Positions 1 to 8,370 of a stretch of 64,000 nucleotides of DNA are shown piece after piece. The notes beneath the pieces are model-generated. The model ran no database searches, had not been told where the DNA came from, and saw nothing but the letters and a program-made list of their open reading frames with translations. The stretch is from assembly GCA_902779945.1 (NCBI GenBank), contig CACZDN010000016.1:124001-188000 (forward strand), read 5' to 3'. The DNA is from Oscillospiraceae bacterium. Its GTDB lineage: Bacteria; Bacillota; Clostridia; Oscillospirales; Oscillospiraceae. Within the stretch, counting starts at the first letter, position 1. Every line of letters starts with the position of its first letter. A program made the position numbers and the translations under genes.

Positions 1-314
1 ATGCCCGAGGTGCTGGAGTCGTCCTCCATGCCCTGGAGGCAGTCGTCCTGCGCGACGATCATCTCGTCCAGGCTGACGCGCCCGGCGTCGACCGCCTCCA
101 GCGCCAGCAGCACGGTCATAACCTTGGTGAGACTGGCGGGGGCGCGCTCCTCGTCCATGTTGTAGCCGTAGAGTACCCGGCCCGTGTCGAGGTCGATGAG
201 CACCGCGGCCTGCCCGTTGAGCGAGGGCGCCGTCAGCGCGCACGCCGCGGGGGCGCAGAGGGTGAGCAGGACGCTCAGGAGCAGGATATGGGAAACGATA
301 CGGAAACTTTTCAT
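1..314 (-). CDS. D-alanyl-D-alanine carboxypeptidase, N-terminal part (partial)
   Basis: Penicillin-binding protein of the S11 serine peptidase family (DacF/DacA type), which trims the terminal D-Ala from peptidoglycan stem peptides outside the membrane. The first ~26 residues are a signal peptide ending near ACA-LTAP, and the acyl-serine SxxK motif is visible as SLTK at residues 61-64. Only about 104 residues lie in the window; the gene runs off the left edge, so the SxN and KTG motifs are not seen. The start is set by ATG at 314 with a GGGAG ribosome site just upstream. It is divergent from the Xaa-Pro peptidase. Which dac paralogue it is cannot be told from this fragment. Confidence 0.85.
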   Translation of the reverse strand, partial: MKSFRIVSHILLLSVLLTLCAPAACALTAPSLNGQAAVLIDLDTGRVLYGYNMDEERAPASLTKVMTVLLALEAVDAGRVSLDEMIVAQDDCLQGMEDDSSTSG

Positions 315-571
315 TTTGCTCTCCCGTTTTCTCCGAAATAATGGTATACTATAAAAGCTGATGCGTTTACAGTGATTATGAGTGTGCGAAATCCTCATGA
401 GTCAGCTTTTAATCATTGCGGCAGGGCTTGCCGCATGGGGATTTACTATGCACAGACTGCAGCAGGGCCAGAGAGACGTGTTGATTATTATACAGCCCGG
501 CGGGCCAAAATGCAAGCGCCCGCCTGCGGATTGACACTATACAGTATATAAGAAAGGCGGAGAAAAGAAGC

Positions 572-1645
572 ATGAATCAGATCGAACGAATCCGGGAAGA
601 GCTCATCCGGCGCGGGCTGGACGCCGTACTCATCACCGATGAGAAGAACCAGCGCTATGCGGCGGGCTTCCCCTTTACCGACGGGGCCGTGCTGGTAGGC
701 CGGGAGAAGGCCTTCCTGATTACCGACTCGCGCTACATCGAGGCGGCGGAGGCCGCGGCGCCGGACTGCGTGAACGTGCGGCTGTTCGACAGGGAGCACC
801 CGCTCATGGCGCGCTTGAAGGAGGCCCTCGCCGAGACGGGGGCACAGCGCGTTGCGGCGGAGGACCAAAAGCTCAGCCACGCGGGCTTTCTCGGCTTTGA
901 GAAAAAACTGGGACTGAATCTTGAGGCGGCAGGCGGGCTCTTCGCGCAGCTTCGCGCGGTGAAGACGGAGGAGGAGATCGCCTCCATGGTCCGCGCCCAG
1001 CGCATCAGCGAGCGGGCGCTGGAGGAGACGCTGCCCCTCATCCGCCCCGGCATGACGGAGCGGGAGGTCGCGGCGGAGCTCGTCTACCATATGCTGCGCA
1101 ACGGCAGCGAGGGCAACTCCTTTGATCCCATCGTGGTCACCGGCTCGAAGACCAGTATGCCCCACGGCGTGCCCGGGGACAGGGTGATTCAGAACGGCGA
1201 CTTCGTCACCATGGACTTCGGCTGTCTCAAGGACGGCTACTGCTCCGACATGACGCGCACCGTGGCCGTCGGCTTTGCCACTAACGAGATGAAGACGGTG
1301 TATGAAACCGTGCTCAAGGCCCAGCTCGCCGGGATCGCGGCGGCGCGGGCCGGGGTGCCGGGCCGGGACATCGACGCCGCTGCGCGCAGGGTCATTGCGG
1401 ACGCGGGCTTCGGCGCGTACTTCGGCCACGGCTTCGGCCACTGTCTCGGTCTCGACATCCACGAGCCTCCCATCGCCGGCCCTCGCGGGGACGTCCCCAT
1501 GCCCGCGGGCTGCGTCTCCTCGGCGGAGCCCGGCATCTACCTGCCCGGCCGCTTCGGCGTGCGCATCGAGGACGTCATGATCATCCGCGAAACCGGCGCC
1601 GAGGTCATCACCAGAGCGCCGAAAAACGTGCTCATCATTTTATAA
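572..1645 (+). CDS. Xaa-Pro aminopeptidase (M24B family)
   Basis: Cytoplasmic two-metal peptidase that releases an N-terminal residue preceding proline. It has a creatinase-type N-terminal domain (about residues 3-125) and a pita-bread M24 domain (about 135-345). The metal ligands are all present: D215 and D226, H290 in GHGFGH, E319 in SAEPGIY and E333 in RIEDV; H198 in MPHG is the expected proton shuttle. The length (357 aa) is normal for the short Firmicutes form. An AAGGCGGAG ribosome site precedes the ATG. It lies directly upstream of efp, a common Firmicutes pairing, but efp has its own promoter here. Confidence 0.93.
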   Translation: MNQIERIREELIRRGLDAVLITDEKNQRYAAGFPFTDGAVLVGREKAFLITDSRYIEAAEAAAPDCVNVRLFDREHPLMARLKEALAETGAQRVAAEDQKLSHAGFLGFEKKLGLNLEAAGGLFAQLRAVKTEEEIASMVRAQRISERALEETLPLIRPGMTEREVAAELVYHMLRNGSEGNSFDPIVVTGSKTSMPHGVPGDRVIQNGDFVTMDFGCLKDGYCSDMTRTVAVGFATNEMKTVYETVLKAQLAGIAAARAGVPGRDIDAAARRVIADAGFGAYFGHGFGHCLGLDIHEPPIAGPRGDVPMPAGCVSSAEPGIYLPGRFGVRIEDVMIIRETGAEVITRAPKNVLIIL

Positions 1646-1742
1646 GTGTGGAGTTTGGAGCAGACTCCGCCCGCTGAACTTGATGCTCCTGTTTTCCCGG
1701 GGGCGGATACCTCGCAAAAAACGCCTCCACGCAAAAAAACTC

Positions 1743-1771
1743 TTGCATTATGCGCATCTATCCTGTAAAAT
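1743..1771 (+). promoter_or_regulatory. Sigma-A-type promoter of efp
   Basis: TTGCAT at 1743-1748 and TAAAAT at 1766-1771, spaced 17 bp, about 50 bp before the efp start codon. Confidence 0.65.
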
Positions 1772-1822
1772 AGCGTAGATAAATGGATTTATCTTAAACT
1801 AATATTCGGGAGGTCCCATTAT

Positions 1823-2373
1823 ATGATCACTGCAGGCGATTTCAGAAACGGCGTTACCTTTGAGATGGACGGCCAGGTCATGCAGGTCGTCGAGTTCCAG
1901 CACGTCAAGCCCGGCAAGGGTTTGTCCGCACCAAGATGAAGAACGTCATCACCGGCGCCGTCACCGAAACTTCCTTCAACCCCACCGCAAAATTCGAGAA
2001 CGCCACCGTTGACCGCGCGACCATGGAGTATCTGTACAACGACGGCAACCTCTATTACTTCATGAATCCCGAGACCTATGAGCAGGAGCCGGTCGACGGG
2101 TCCATCCTGGGCGACAACTTCAAGTTCGTCAAGGAGAACATGGAGTGCACCATCTACTCCTACAAGGGCAAGGTCTTCAACGTGGAGCCCCCCTTCTTCG
2201 TTGAGCTCGAGGTCACCGAGACTGACCCGGGCTTCGCCGGCAACACCGCCACCAACGCCACCAAGCCCGCCACCGTCGAGACCGGCGCCGAGATCAAGGT
2301 GCCCCTCTTTATCGAGCGCGGCGAGCGCATCAAGATCGACACCCGCACGGGCGAGTATCTGTCCAGGGCGTAA
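1823..2373 (+). pseudogene. efp: Elongation factor P gene split by a frame change after Lys32
   Basis: EF-P enters the ribosomal E site and relieves stalling at proline runs. ATG at 1823 (after GGGAGG) opens a frame encoding a normal EF-P KOW domain up to PGKG, with Lys32 at the position that is modified in Bacillus. It then reads LSAPR and stops at TGA 1937-1939. The rest of EF-P ([11 protein letters not shown] to GEYLSRA, OB domains II and III) continues in the -1 frame to the TAA at 2371-2373. Compared with the family motif PGKGAAFVRTK, about 7 nt are missing (two Ala codons plus one base). ATG 1936 overlaps the stop as ATGA, so the C-terminal 145 residues could be made separately, but without the lysine domain. 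It may be a sequencing or assembly error, a strain pseudogene, or a frameshifted gene: GGGTTTG lies exactly at the break. Confidence 0.85.
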
Positions 2374-2473
2374 AGCGGCGATCACAGCGAAAACGAAAGG
2401 GAAGGCCGGGCGGTCTTCCCTTCTTTTGACGGGACAAACAGGAACGTACTGCAATACTGAGGAGGTATCTGCT

Positions 2474-2926
2474 ATGACGATTACGGAAAAAACCGCGTAT
2501 CTCAAGGGCCTCGCGGACGGCCTCGGGGTCGATCCCCAGTCGAAGGAGGGCAGGCTGTGGGCGGCGCTCAACGATCTGCTGAGCGATATCGCACATGAGC
2601 TGGAGGAGCTGCGCGAGACCGATCTCGGCCAGGCCGAAGCGCTCGACGGCGTGGCCGACGAGCTGAGCTATCTCGAAGAGCTCTGCAGCGTCTTCGAAGA
2701 CAGCGACTATGACGAGGGCGACGACGACGCCCAGGATGAGGAGGACGGCGAGGACGAGGAGCTGGAGTATGACGGCGTCATCTACGATGCCACCTGCCCC
2801 GTCTGCGGCGAGGAGATCAGCTTCGACGAGGAGACCCTGGAGGAGGGCTCCATCCGCTGCCCCAAGTGCGGGGAGCTTCTGGAGTTCGACCTGAGCGAGG
2901 AGGACAAGCCCGAGGCCGGCGAATGA
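2474..2926 (+). CDS. Acidic zinc-ribbon protein (CD1247-type N-terminal domain)
   Basis: A 150-residue protein of unknown function, commonly found beside efp in Clostridia. The N-terminal half (about 1-75) is predicted helical. It is followed by an acidic linker (about 77-100) and a C-terminal ribbon with CPVCG (Cys108, Cys111) and CPKCG (Cys129, Cys132), which probably binds zinc. A GAGGAGG-type ribosome site before ATG 2474 sets the start; an upstream extension of the frame would run antisense-like through efp and is not credible. It lies 100 bp after efp and is followed by a strong terminator, so it is probably co-transcribed with efp. A regulatory role is possible but unproven. Confidence 0.8.
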   Translation: MTITEKTAYLKGLADGLGVDPQSKEGRLWAALNDLLSDIAHELEELRETDLGQAEALDGVADELSYLEELCSVFEDSDYDEGDDDAQDEEDGEDEELEYDGVIYDATCPVCGEEISFDEETLEEGSIRCPKCGELLEFDLSEEDKPEAGE

Positions 2927-2955
2927 CCGCCCGCCGAAGCAGGCAATCATAGCTG

Positions 2956-3005
2956 AAAAAACATACGGTGAATTCGTACAGGCTGCGAATTCACCGTATG
3001 TTTTT
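2956..3005 (+). terminator. Rho-independent terminator after the zinc-ribbon gene
   Basis: Arms 2956-2976 and 2986-3005 are a near-perfect inverted repeat (core CATACGGTGAATTCG) ending in a T run. It closes the efp transcript. Similar arms recur in other hairpins of this window (50627, 61420). Confidence 0.85.
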
Positions 3006-3009
3006 CTAT

Positions 3010-3168
3010 GGCGACACCGCACAATCCGCCATCGGCGCCTCCTGGAAAAATAGTGCCCTGCCTTCGTCACTTTTTCTTGCAATACACAAAGTATTCCTGC
3101 GAAAAACTGCCATTGCCAGAACCCAATTTTTCTCAGGATTCGCTCTCGCCGAATTGTGCGGTGCTGCC
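3010..3168 (+). repeat. Dispersed inverted-end repeat, copy A (full length)
   Basis: A 159-bp element with left end GGCGACACCGCACAATCCGCC-like and right end the complement of GGCAGCACCGCACAATTCGG. It sits between the zinc-ribbon terminator and the 3' end of polC. I use this copy to define the forward orientation of the family (others at 10760, 17065, 19375, 45987, 61343 and 63540). Confidence 0.85.
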
Positions 3169-3198
3169 CTATATAACGATTGCCCCCGTCGCGTCCGC

Positions 3199-6100
3199 CT
3201 ATCCGAACAGCGCGTCAAAGAGGTTGATCTGGTTCGTGTCGGGCATCTCGCCGAGAGCGCCGAGAGCCTTCAGCTGCTCGATGTGGGCCTGGGAGACCTT
3301 GGGGCAGGCAGCGGAGAGCTCCTGGACGGAGATGAATTTCTGCCCGCTCTCGCCGGCGCGCTGGAGGTCGAGAGCCGCCGTCTCGCCGAGACCGGAGATG
3401 GCCACAAAGGGCGGGCGGAGCTTTCCGTCCTCCGTGATGAGGAATTTCGTGGCGTGGGATTTGTACAGGTCGATGGGCGCGAAGAGAAAGCCGCGCATGT
3501 TCATTTCGTATACGGCCTCCATCGTGACCAGCAGGTCCTCCTCGTTTGCGCTGAGCGTCGGGCGGCGGTGCATCTCGTTGATCCTGCGGCGCACGTCGTC
3601 CGCGCCGCCGCACATGAGTCCCGCGTCGAAGCCGCCCTTCTGGCTGCGGCGGTAGAAGTAGGCGGAATAGAAGGCCAGCGGCTCGTGTACCTTGAACCAG
3701 GCGATGCGGAAGGCCATCATGACATAGGCCACCGCGTGGGCCTTGGGGAAGAGGTAGGCGATCTTGCGCGCGGATTCGATGTACCACTCGGGCACGCCCT
3801 TGTCGCGCATCTGCTGCTCGGCGTCGCCGGGGAAGCTGCCGGACTTCTTGACCTTGCCCTTGCGCACGGCCTCCATGGTCTTGAAGGCCAGCGACGGCTC
3901 GATCCCGACGGAGATCAGGTAGAGCATGATGTCGTCGCGGCAGCCGATGGTCTCGTTGACGGACGCGGTGCCGCTGACGATGAGGTCGTGGATGTTGCCC
4001 GCCCACACGTCGGTCCCGTGGGAGAAGCCGGAGAGACGGATCAGGGTGTCGAACTGCTTCGGCTGGGTGTCCACCAGCATCTGGCGCGTGAAGGGGGTGC
4101 CGAACTCGGGCACGCCGATTGTGCCGGTTTTGCCGATGATGGGGTCGTCCTCCGGCAGGCCGAGGCCCGCGGGCGAGGTGTAGATGGACATGGTCTCGGG
4201 GTCGGAGAGGGAGATTTCCTTCGCGTCCACGCCGGTCATGTCCTCCATCATGCGGATCATGGTGGGGTCATCGTGGCCCAGCTCGTCCAGCTTCAGCAGG
4301 TTCGACTCCATACAGTGGTATTCAAAGTGCGTGGTGATGATGTCGGAGTTCGGGTCGTCCGCCGGGTGCTGGACGGGGCAGAAGTCGGTCACGTCCATGT
4401 CCTGCGGGATGACGACGAGGCCGCCCGGGTGCTGGCCCGTGGTGCGCTTGATGCCCACGAGACCGAGAGCGAGGCGGTTCTCCTCCGCCTTGGTGGCGGT
4501 GATGCCGCGCTCCTCAAGATATTTTTTGACATAGCCGTAGGCGGTCTTCTCGGCCAGAGTGCCGATGGTTCCCGCGCGGAACACATGGTCGGCGCCGAAG
4601 AGCGTCTCGGTGTACTTGTGCGCCTTGGCCTGGTATTCGCCGGAGAAGTTGAGGTCGATATCGGGGGTCTTCTCGTTGCCGGGAAAGCCCAGGAAGGTCT
4701 CAAAGGGGATGTCGAAGCCGTCGCGCCGCATCCGGGTCCCGCAGTCTGGGCAGTCCTTTTCGGGCATGTCCGCGCCGCAGCCGTAGCTGCCGTCGGTGAC
4801 GAATTCCGAGTGGCAGCACTTGGGGCAGACGTAATGCGGCGGCAGGGAGTTGACCTCCGTAATGCCGGACATATAGGCCACGATGGACGAGCCGACGCTG
4901 CCGCGGCTTCCGACGAGGTAGCCGTTTTCAAGACTGTTCTGCACCAGCTTCTGGGCCGACATGTAGATCACATCGTACTGGTGGTCGAGGATGGTGTTGA
5001 GCTCCGTGTCCACGCGGCTCTGCACGAGCTCCGGCGGATTCTCGCCGTAGATACGGTGCATTTTTTCGTAGACGAGGCGCTTCAGGTCCTCGGCGGAGTT
5101 TTCGATCTTCGGCGCAAAGAGGTCCTTGGGCAGAAGCTCGATCTCCTCCACCTGGTCGGCGATGGCGCGGGTGTTCGTGACCACGACCTCGTAGGCCGTC
5201 TCCTCGCCGAGATACTGAAACTCCGCCAGCATCTCCTCCGTGTTGCGGAAGAAGATGGGGCAGTCCCGGTCGGCGTCGGAAAACTTCTTGGCTGCCTGGA
5301 GGATCTTGCGGTACTGCTCGTCCTCGGCGTCGAGAAAGTGCACGTCCGAGGCGGCGATCACGGGCTTGCCCGTCTCGCGCCCCAGGCGGAGGATCGTGCG
5401 GTTGTAGTCCTGGAGGACCGAGGCATCGCTGACCCTGCCGTTTTCGATCAGGAAGGCGTTGTTGCAGATGGGCTGGATCTCCAGATAGTCGTAGAGAGCG
5501 GCAATCTTTTTGAGTTCGGCGTCGCCCGCCCCGGTCATGACCGCGCCGTAGAGCTCCCCCATGCCGCAGGCGGAGCCGACGAGGATGCCCTCCCGGTGCT
5601 GCATGAGCAGGCTCTTCGGGATGGTGGGCACGCGGTGAAAGTATTTTAAATATGACTGGGAGATCATCTCATAGAGATTTTTGAGGCCCGTCTTGTTCTT
5701 CACGAGCAGCACCATGTGGTAGGTTTTCGCCACGTCGGTGCGCCGCAGGGAGTGGTAGACGGTCTCAATGTCGTCCACCGTGTGCGCGCCCTGCTGGCGG
5801 AGCATCGGCAAAAACTTCCCCATCATGCGGGCCACGACCAGCGCGTCATCCGAGGCGCGGTGGTGGTTGAACTGCGGAAGCCCCAGGTGGTTCGAGACGA
5901 TGTCCAGCTTGAAGCGCTTGAGCTCGGGACACAGGGCCTGGCTCAGGGCCAGGGTGTCGAGAAAGACCGGCGTAAAGCGCAGGCCGTTGCGCCTTGCCGC
6001 CGCGGTCATGAAGCCCACGTCGAAGTGGGCGTTGTGGGCGATGATGGGCCGGTCCCCAACGAAGTCCATGAAGTGCTGCATGGCCTCCTTTTCGAGAGGC

Positions 6101-7209
6101 GCGCCCGCCACGTCGCTGTCACGGATGCCGGTGAGATTTGTGATGTCCGCCGGGATATGGCGCTGGGGGTCGACAAAGGTGTTGAAGGTCTCCATGATCT
6201 CACCGCCGGAGAAGCGGATCGCGCCGATCTCGGTCATGCGGTCCGTCTGGGCGTTGAGGCCGGTGGTCTCAATATCGAAGGCCACAAATTCCGTGTCCAG
6301 CGGCAGGGACGACTTGCCGATCACGGCGCTGTTGCCGTCCATGTCGTTCAGATAGTATGCCTCCATGCCGTAGATGATCTTGACGCCCTCCTTCTTTCCG
6401 GCCTTCCACATATCCGGGAAGGCCTGGGCCACGCCGTGGTCCGTGACGGCGATGGCGGGCATTCCCCAGAAGGCTGCGCGCTTGACGACGGCAGCAGGCT
6501 CGGTGAGGGCGTCGAGAGCCGAAAAGCGGGTGTGCAGATGCAGCTCCACGCGCTTCTCCTTCGCGTTGTCCGGGCGGATGACGCGCTTGCCCTTCATGAT
6601 ATTGCGCGGGTCGAGGACCATGTCGTCATCGTACTTGGAGTAGATGATCTCCCCCTGGACAATCAGGTGGTCGCCGGGATTGATCGCGTCGAGGACGGAT
6701 TTGTCATCGTCCGCGCGCAGAAAGCGGGAGACCCGCACGGAGTTCGTGCGGTCGGTGAGATCGAAGCACAGCACCGCGCCGCCGCTCTTTTGCAGGCTGC
6801 GGCTGGTGACAGCCACCACATCCCCCTCCACGGCGACGCGGCCCGACTCCAGCGTCAGCGTATTCATGGGAACGGGGCGCTGCCTGACGGGCTTTCCCAT
6901 CAGGACCGCGCCCGTGGGTTTGTTCGGATTGGAGGCCGCGGGCGCACCCGCCTGCGCGGCGGGCTTGACGCGCGGATAGTCGGGGACGATGGCGACGGTG
7001 TTGAGACCGTAGTCCAGACGTATGCAGTCCGAGAGCTGGCAGATGTCGACAGGCGAGGGCATGGCGGCAAAGAAGGCCGCAATCGAGACCGCGCCCTGCT
7101 TTACGTCCACCTGCACGTCTGTGACGTAGGCCCTGTCCAGTCCCCCGGCGGCGGGCGTCAGCCCCGCGCAGCCCGGGAAGACCGTGAGAAAGGGGGTGTG
7201 CTCAGCCAT
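3199..7209 (-). CDS. polC: DNA polymerase III alpha subunit, Gram-positive PolC type
   Basis: Replicative polymerase with built-in 3'-5' proofreading. In order: an OB-fold region (~120-215), the PHP domain opening with ELHLHTRFSALDAL (~221), a DEDD exonuclease inserted in the PHP domain (FDIETTG at 311-317), a four-cysteine zinc motif (CPKC...CPDCG), the palm with PDIDLNF, and a C-terminal clamp-binding sequence QINLFDALF. At 1336 aa it is about 100 residues shorter than typical PolC, mostly at the N terminus. ATG 7209 is preferred over the longer frame because it overlaps the ispG stop by 8 bp (translational coupling) and the extra 48 codons read antisense-like. It is last in the pyrH-to-polC block; no classical terminator follows, only repeat copy A. 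Confidence 0.95.
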   Translation of the reverse strand: MAEHTPFLTVFPGCAGLTPAAGGLDRAYVTDVQVDVKQGAVSIAAFFAAMPSPVDICQLSDCIRLDYGLNTVAIVPDYPRVKPAAQAGAPAASNPNKPTGAVLMGKPVRQRPVPMNTLTLESGRVAVEGDVVAVTSRSLQKSGGAVLCFDLTDRTNSVRVSRFLRADDDKSVLDAINPGDHLIVQGEIIYSKYDDDMVLDPRNIMKGKRVIRPDNAKEKRVELHLHTRFSALDALTEPAAVVKRAAFWGMPAIAVTDHGVAQAFPDMWKAGKKEGVKIIYGMEAYYLNDMDGNSAVIGKSSLPLDTEFVAFDIETTGLNAQTDRMTEIGAIRFSGGEIMETFNTFVDPQRHIPADITNLTGIRDSDVAGAPLEKEAMQHFMDFVGDRPIIAHNAHFDVGFMTAAARRNGLRFTPVFLDTLALSQALCPELKRFKLDIVSNHLGLPQFNHHRASDDALVVARMMGKFLPMLRQQGAHTVDDIETVYHSLRRTDVAKTYHMVLLVKNKTGLKNLYEMISQSYLKYFHRVPTIPKSLLMQHREGILVGSACGMGELYGAVMTGAGDAELKKIAALYDYLEIQPICNNAFLIENGRVSDASVLQDYNRTILRLGRETGKPVIAASDVHFLDAEDEQYRKILQAAKKFSDADRDCPIFFRNTEEMLAEFQYLGEETAYEVVVTNTRAIADQVEEIELLPKDLFAPKIENSAEDLKRLVYEKMHRIYGENPPELVQSRVDTELNTILDHQYDVIYMSAQKLVQNSLENGYLVGSRGSVGSSIVAYMSGITEVNSLPPHYVCPKCCHSEFVTDGSYGCGADMPEKDCPDCGTRMRRDGFDIPFETFLGFPGNEKTPDIDLNFSGEYQAKAHKYTETLFGADHVFRAGTIGTLAEKTAYGYVKKYLEERGITATKAEENRLALGLVGIKRTTGQHPGGLVVIPQDMDVTDFCPVQHPADDPNSDIITTHFEYHCMESNLLKLDELGHDDPTMIRMMEDMTGVDAKEISLSDPETMSIYTSPAGLGLPEDDPIIGKTGTIGVPEFGTPFTRQMLVDTQPKQFDTLIRLSGFSHGTDVWAGNIHDLIVSGTASVNETIGCRDDIMLYLISVGIEPSLAFKTMEAVRKGKVKKSGSFPGDAEQQMRDKGVPEWYIESARKIAYLFPKAHAVAYVMMAFRIAWFKVHEPLAFYSAYFYRRSQKGGFDAGLMCGGADDVRRRINEMHRRPTLSANEEDLLVTMEAVYEMNMRGFLFAPIDLYKSHATKFLITEDGKLRPPFVAISGLGETAALDLQRAGESGQKFISVQELSAACPKVSQAHIEQLKALGALGEMPDTNQINLFDALFG

Positions 7210-8269
7210 GCCGCTCTCCGTCGCTCTCAATGAGGGCGAGAAGGCGGTCGCACAGCTCCTCATAGGGGTAGGTGCCGAGGACGACGCCCTTCTTGAACAG
7301 CAGGCCCTTGCCTCTGCCGCCCGCGATGCCGTAGTCGGCCTCGCGCGCCTCACCCGGGCCGTTGACCACGCAGCCCATCACGGCGACCGTGATGTCGCGC
7401 GGAATATCCCGCACCCTTCTCTCCACCTCGGAGGCGAGAGAGATGAGGTCGATCTCGGTCCTGCCGCAGGTGGGGCAGGAGACAAACTTGACCCCGCCGG
7501 GCCGCAGGCCCGCGGCCTTGAGGATCGCGATGCCCACCGACACCTCGCGCACGGGGTCGGCGGTGAGGGAGACGCGGATCGTGTCGCCGATGCCCTCGCT
7601 GAGGAGCGTCCCGATGCCGACGGCGGACTGGATGGTGCCGTTCCACTCGGTCCCCGTCTCGGTGACACCGAGATGCAGGGGGTAATCGAAGGTCTCGGCC
7701 GCGAGGCGGTAGCTCCGGATGGTCAGCGGCACGGAGGAGGTCTTGAGAGACAGGCAGATGTCGTCGAAGCCGTATTTGTTCAAAAGCGCGACGTGGCCCT
7801 GCGCGCTCTCCACCATGGCCTCGGGGCAGGGGTGGCCGTACTTTTCGAGCAGCCGCTTTTCGAGCGAGCCCGCGTTGACCCCGATGCGGATGGGGATATG
7901 CCGCTCCCGGCAGGCCACGGCGACGGCCTTGACGTTCTCCTCGCCGCCGATGTTGCCGGGGTTGATGCGGATCTTGTCGATGCCGCGCGCCGCCGCCTCG
8001 AGGGCGAGGCGGTAGTCGAAATGGATGTCCGCCACCAGCGGGACGGAGACCTGCTTCTTGATCGCGGAGACGGCCCGCGCCGCCTCCATGTCCGGGATCG
8101 CGACGCGCACGATGTCGGCCCCCGCCGCCTGCATGGCGCGGATCTGGGAGACGGTGGCCTCCACGTCCCAGGTCTTGGTGGAGCACATGGTCTGCACGCT
8201 CACAGAGGCGCCCCCGCCGAGCGCGAGAGGGCCGACGTTGATTCGTTTCGTCTGGGTTCTGTCTTTCAT
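7202..8269 (-). CDS. ispG: 4-hydroxy-3-methylbut-2-enyl diphosphate synthase
   Basis: Penultimate enzyme of the MEP isoprenoid pathway; it converts ME-cPP to HMBPP using a [4Fe-4S] cluster. The TIM-barrel part fills about residues 1-255. The cluster cysteines C265 and C268 (SCPTCGR) and C300 (MGCVVNGPGEA), plus E307 of the GPGEA motif, are all present. Length (355 aa) is typical of the short bacterial form. It lies between rseP and polC and overlaps polC by 8 bp. Together with dxr and uppS in the same block it supplies and uses isoprenoid precursors for the cell-wall carrier lipid. Confidence 0.96.
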   Translation of the reverse strand: MKDRTQTKRINVGPLALGGGASVSVQTMCSTKTWDVEATVSQIRAMQAAGADIVRVAIPDMEAARAVSAIKKQVSVPLVADIHFDYRLALEAAARGIDKIRINPGNIGGEENVKAVAVACRERHIPIRIGVNAGSLEKRLLEKYGHPCPEAMVESAQGHVALLNKYGFDDICLSLKTSSVPLTIRSYRLAAETFDYPLHLGVTETGTEWNGTIQSAVGIGTLLSEGIGDTIRVSLTADPVREVSVGIAILKAAGLRPGGVKFVSCPTCGRTEIDLISLASEVERRVRDIPRDITVAVMGCVVNGPGEAREADYGIAGGRGKGLLFKKGVVLGTYPYEELCDRLLALIESDGERHG

Positions 8270-8298
8270 ATCGTCCGTTCCTTTATTATAGCAGCGCC

Positions 8299-8366
8299 GT
8301 AGGGGCGGCTATCAGCCGCCCGCATTTTTCGCGTTTTCCGCGCGGGCGGATACTGTCCGCCCCTAC
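8299..8366. repeat. Palindromic GTAGGGGCGG repeat between ispG and rseP
   Basis: Outer arms GTAGGGGCGG (8299-8308) and CCGCCCCTAC (8357-8366) enclose a second pair, CCGCCCGC and GCGGGCGG. The 68-bp unit can fold as a long hairpin and resembles dispersed GTAGGGGCGG palindromes of gut Clostridia. It interrupts the operon but has no T run. Confidence 0.6.
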
Positions 8367-8370
8367 AGAC

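Noticed and set aside
1936..2373. 145-codon frame as a complete, separate EF-P-like gene
   Set aside because: It begins inside the conserved RTKMKN of EF-P and lacks the lysine-bearing domain; it is better described as the 3' part of the split efp.
2968..5649. 893-codon plus-strand frame opposite polC
   Set aside because: It is the antisense shadow of polC, low-complexity (Val/Glu/Leu/Gly/His-rich) and runs through repeat copy A; no ribosome site or family motif.
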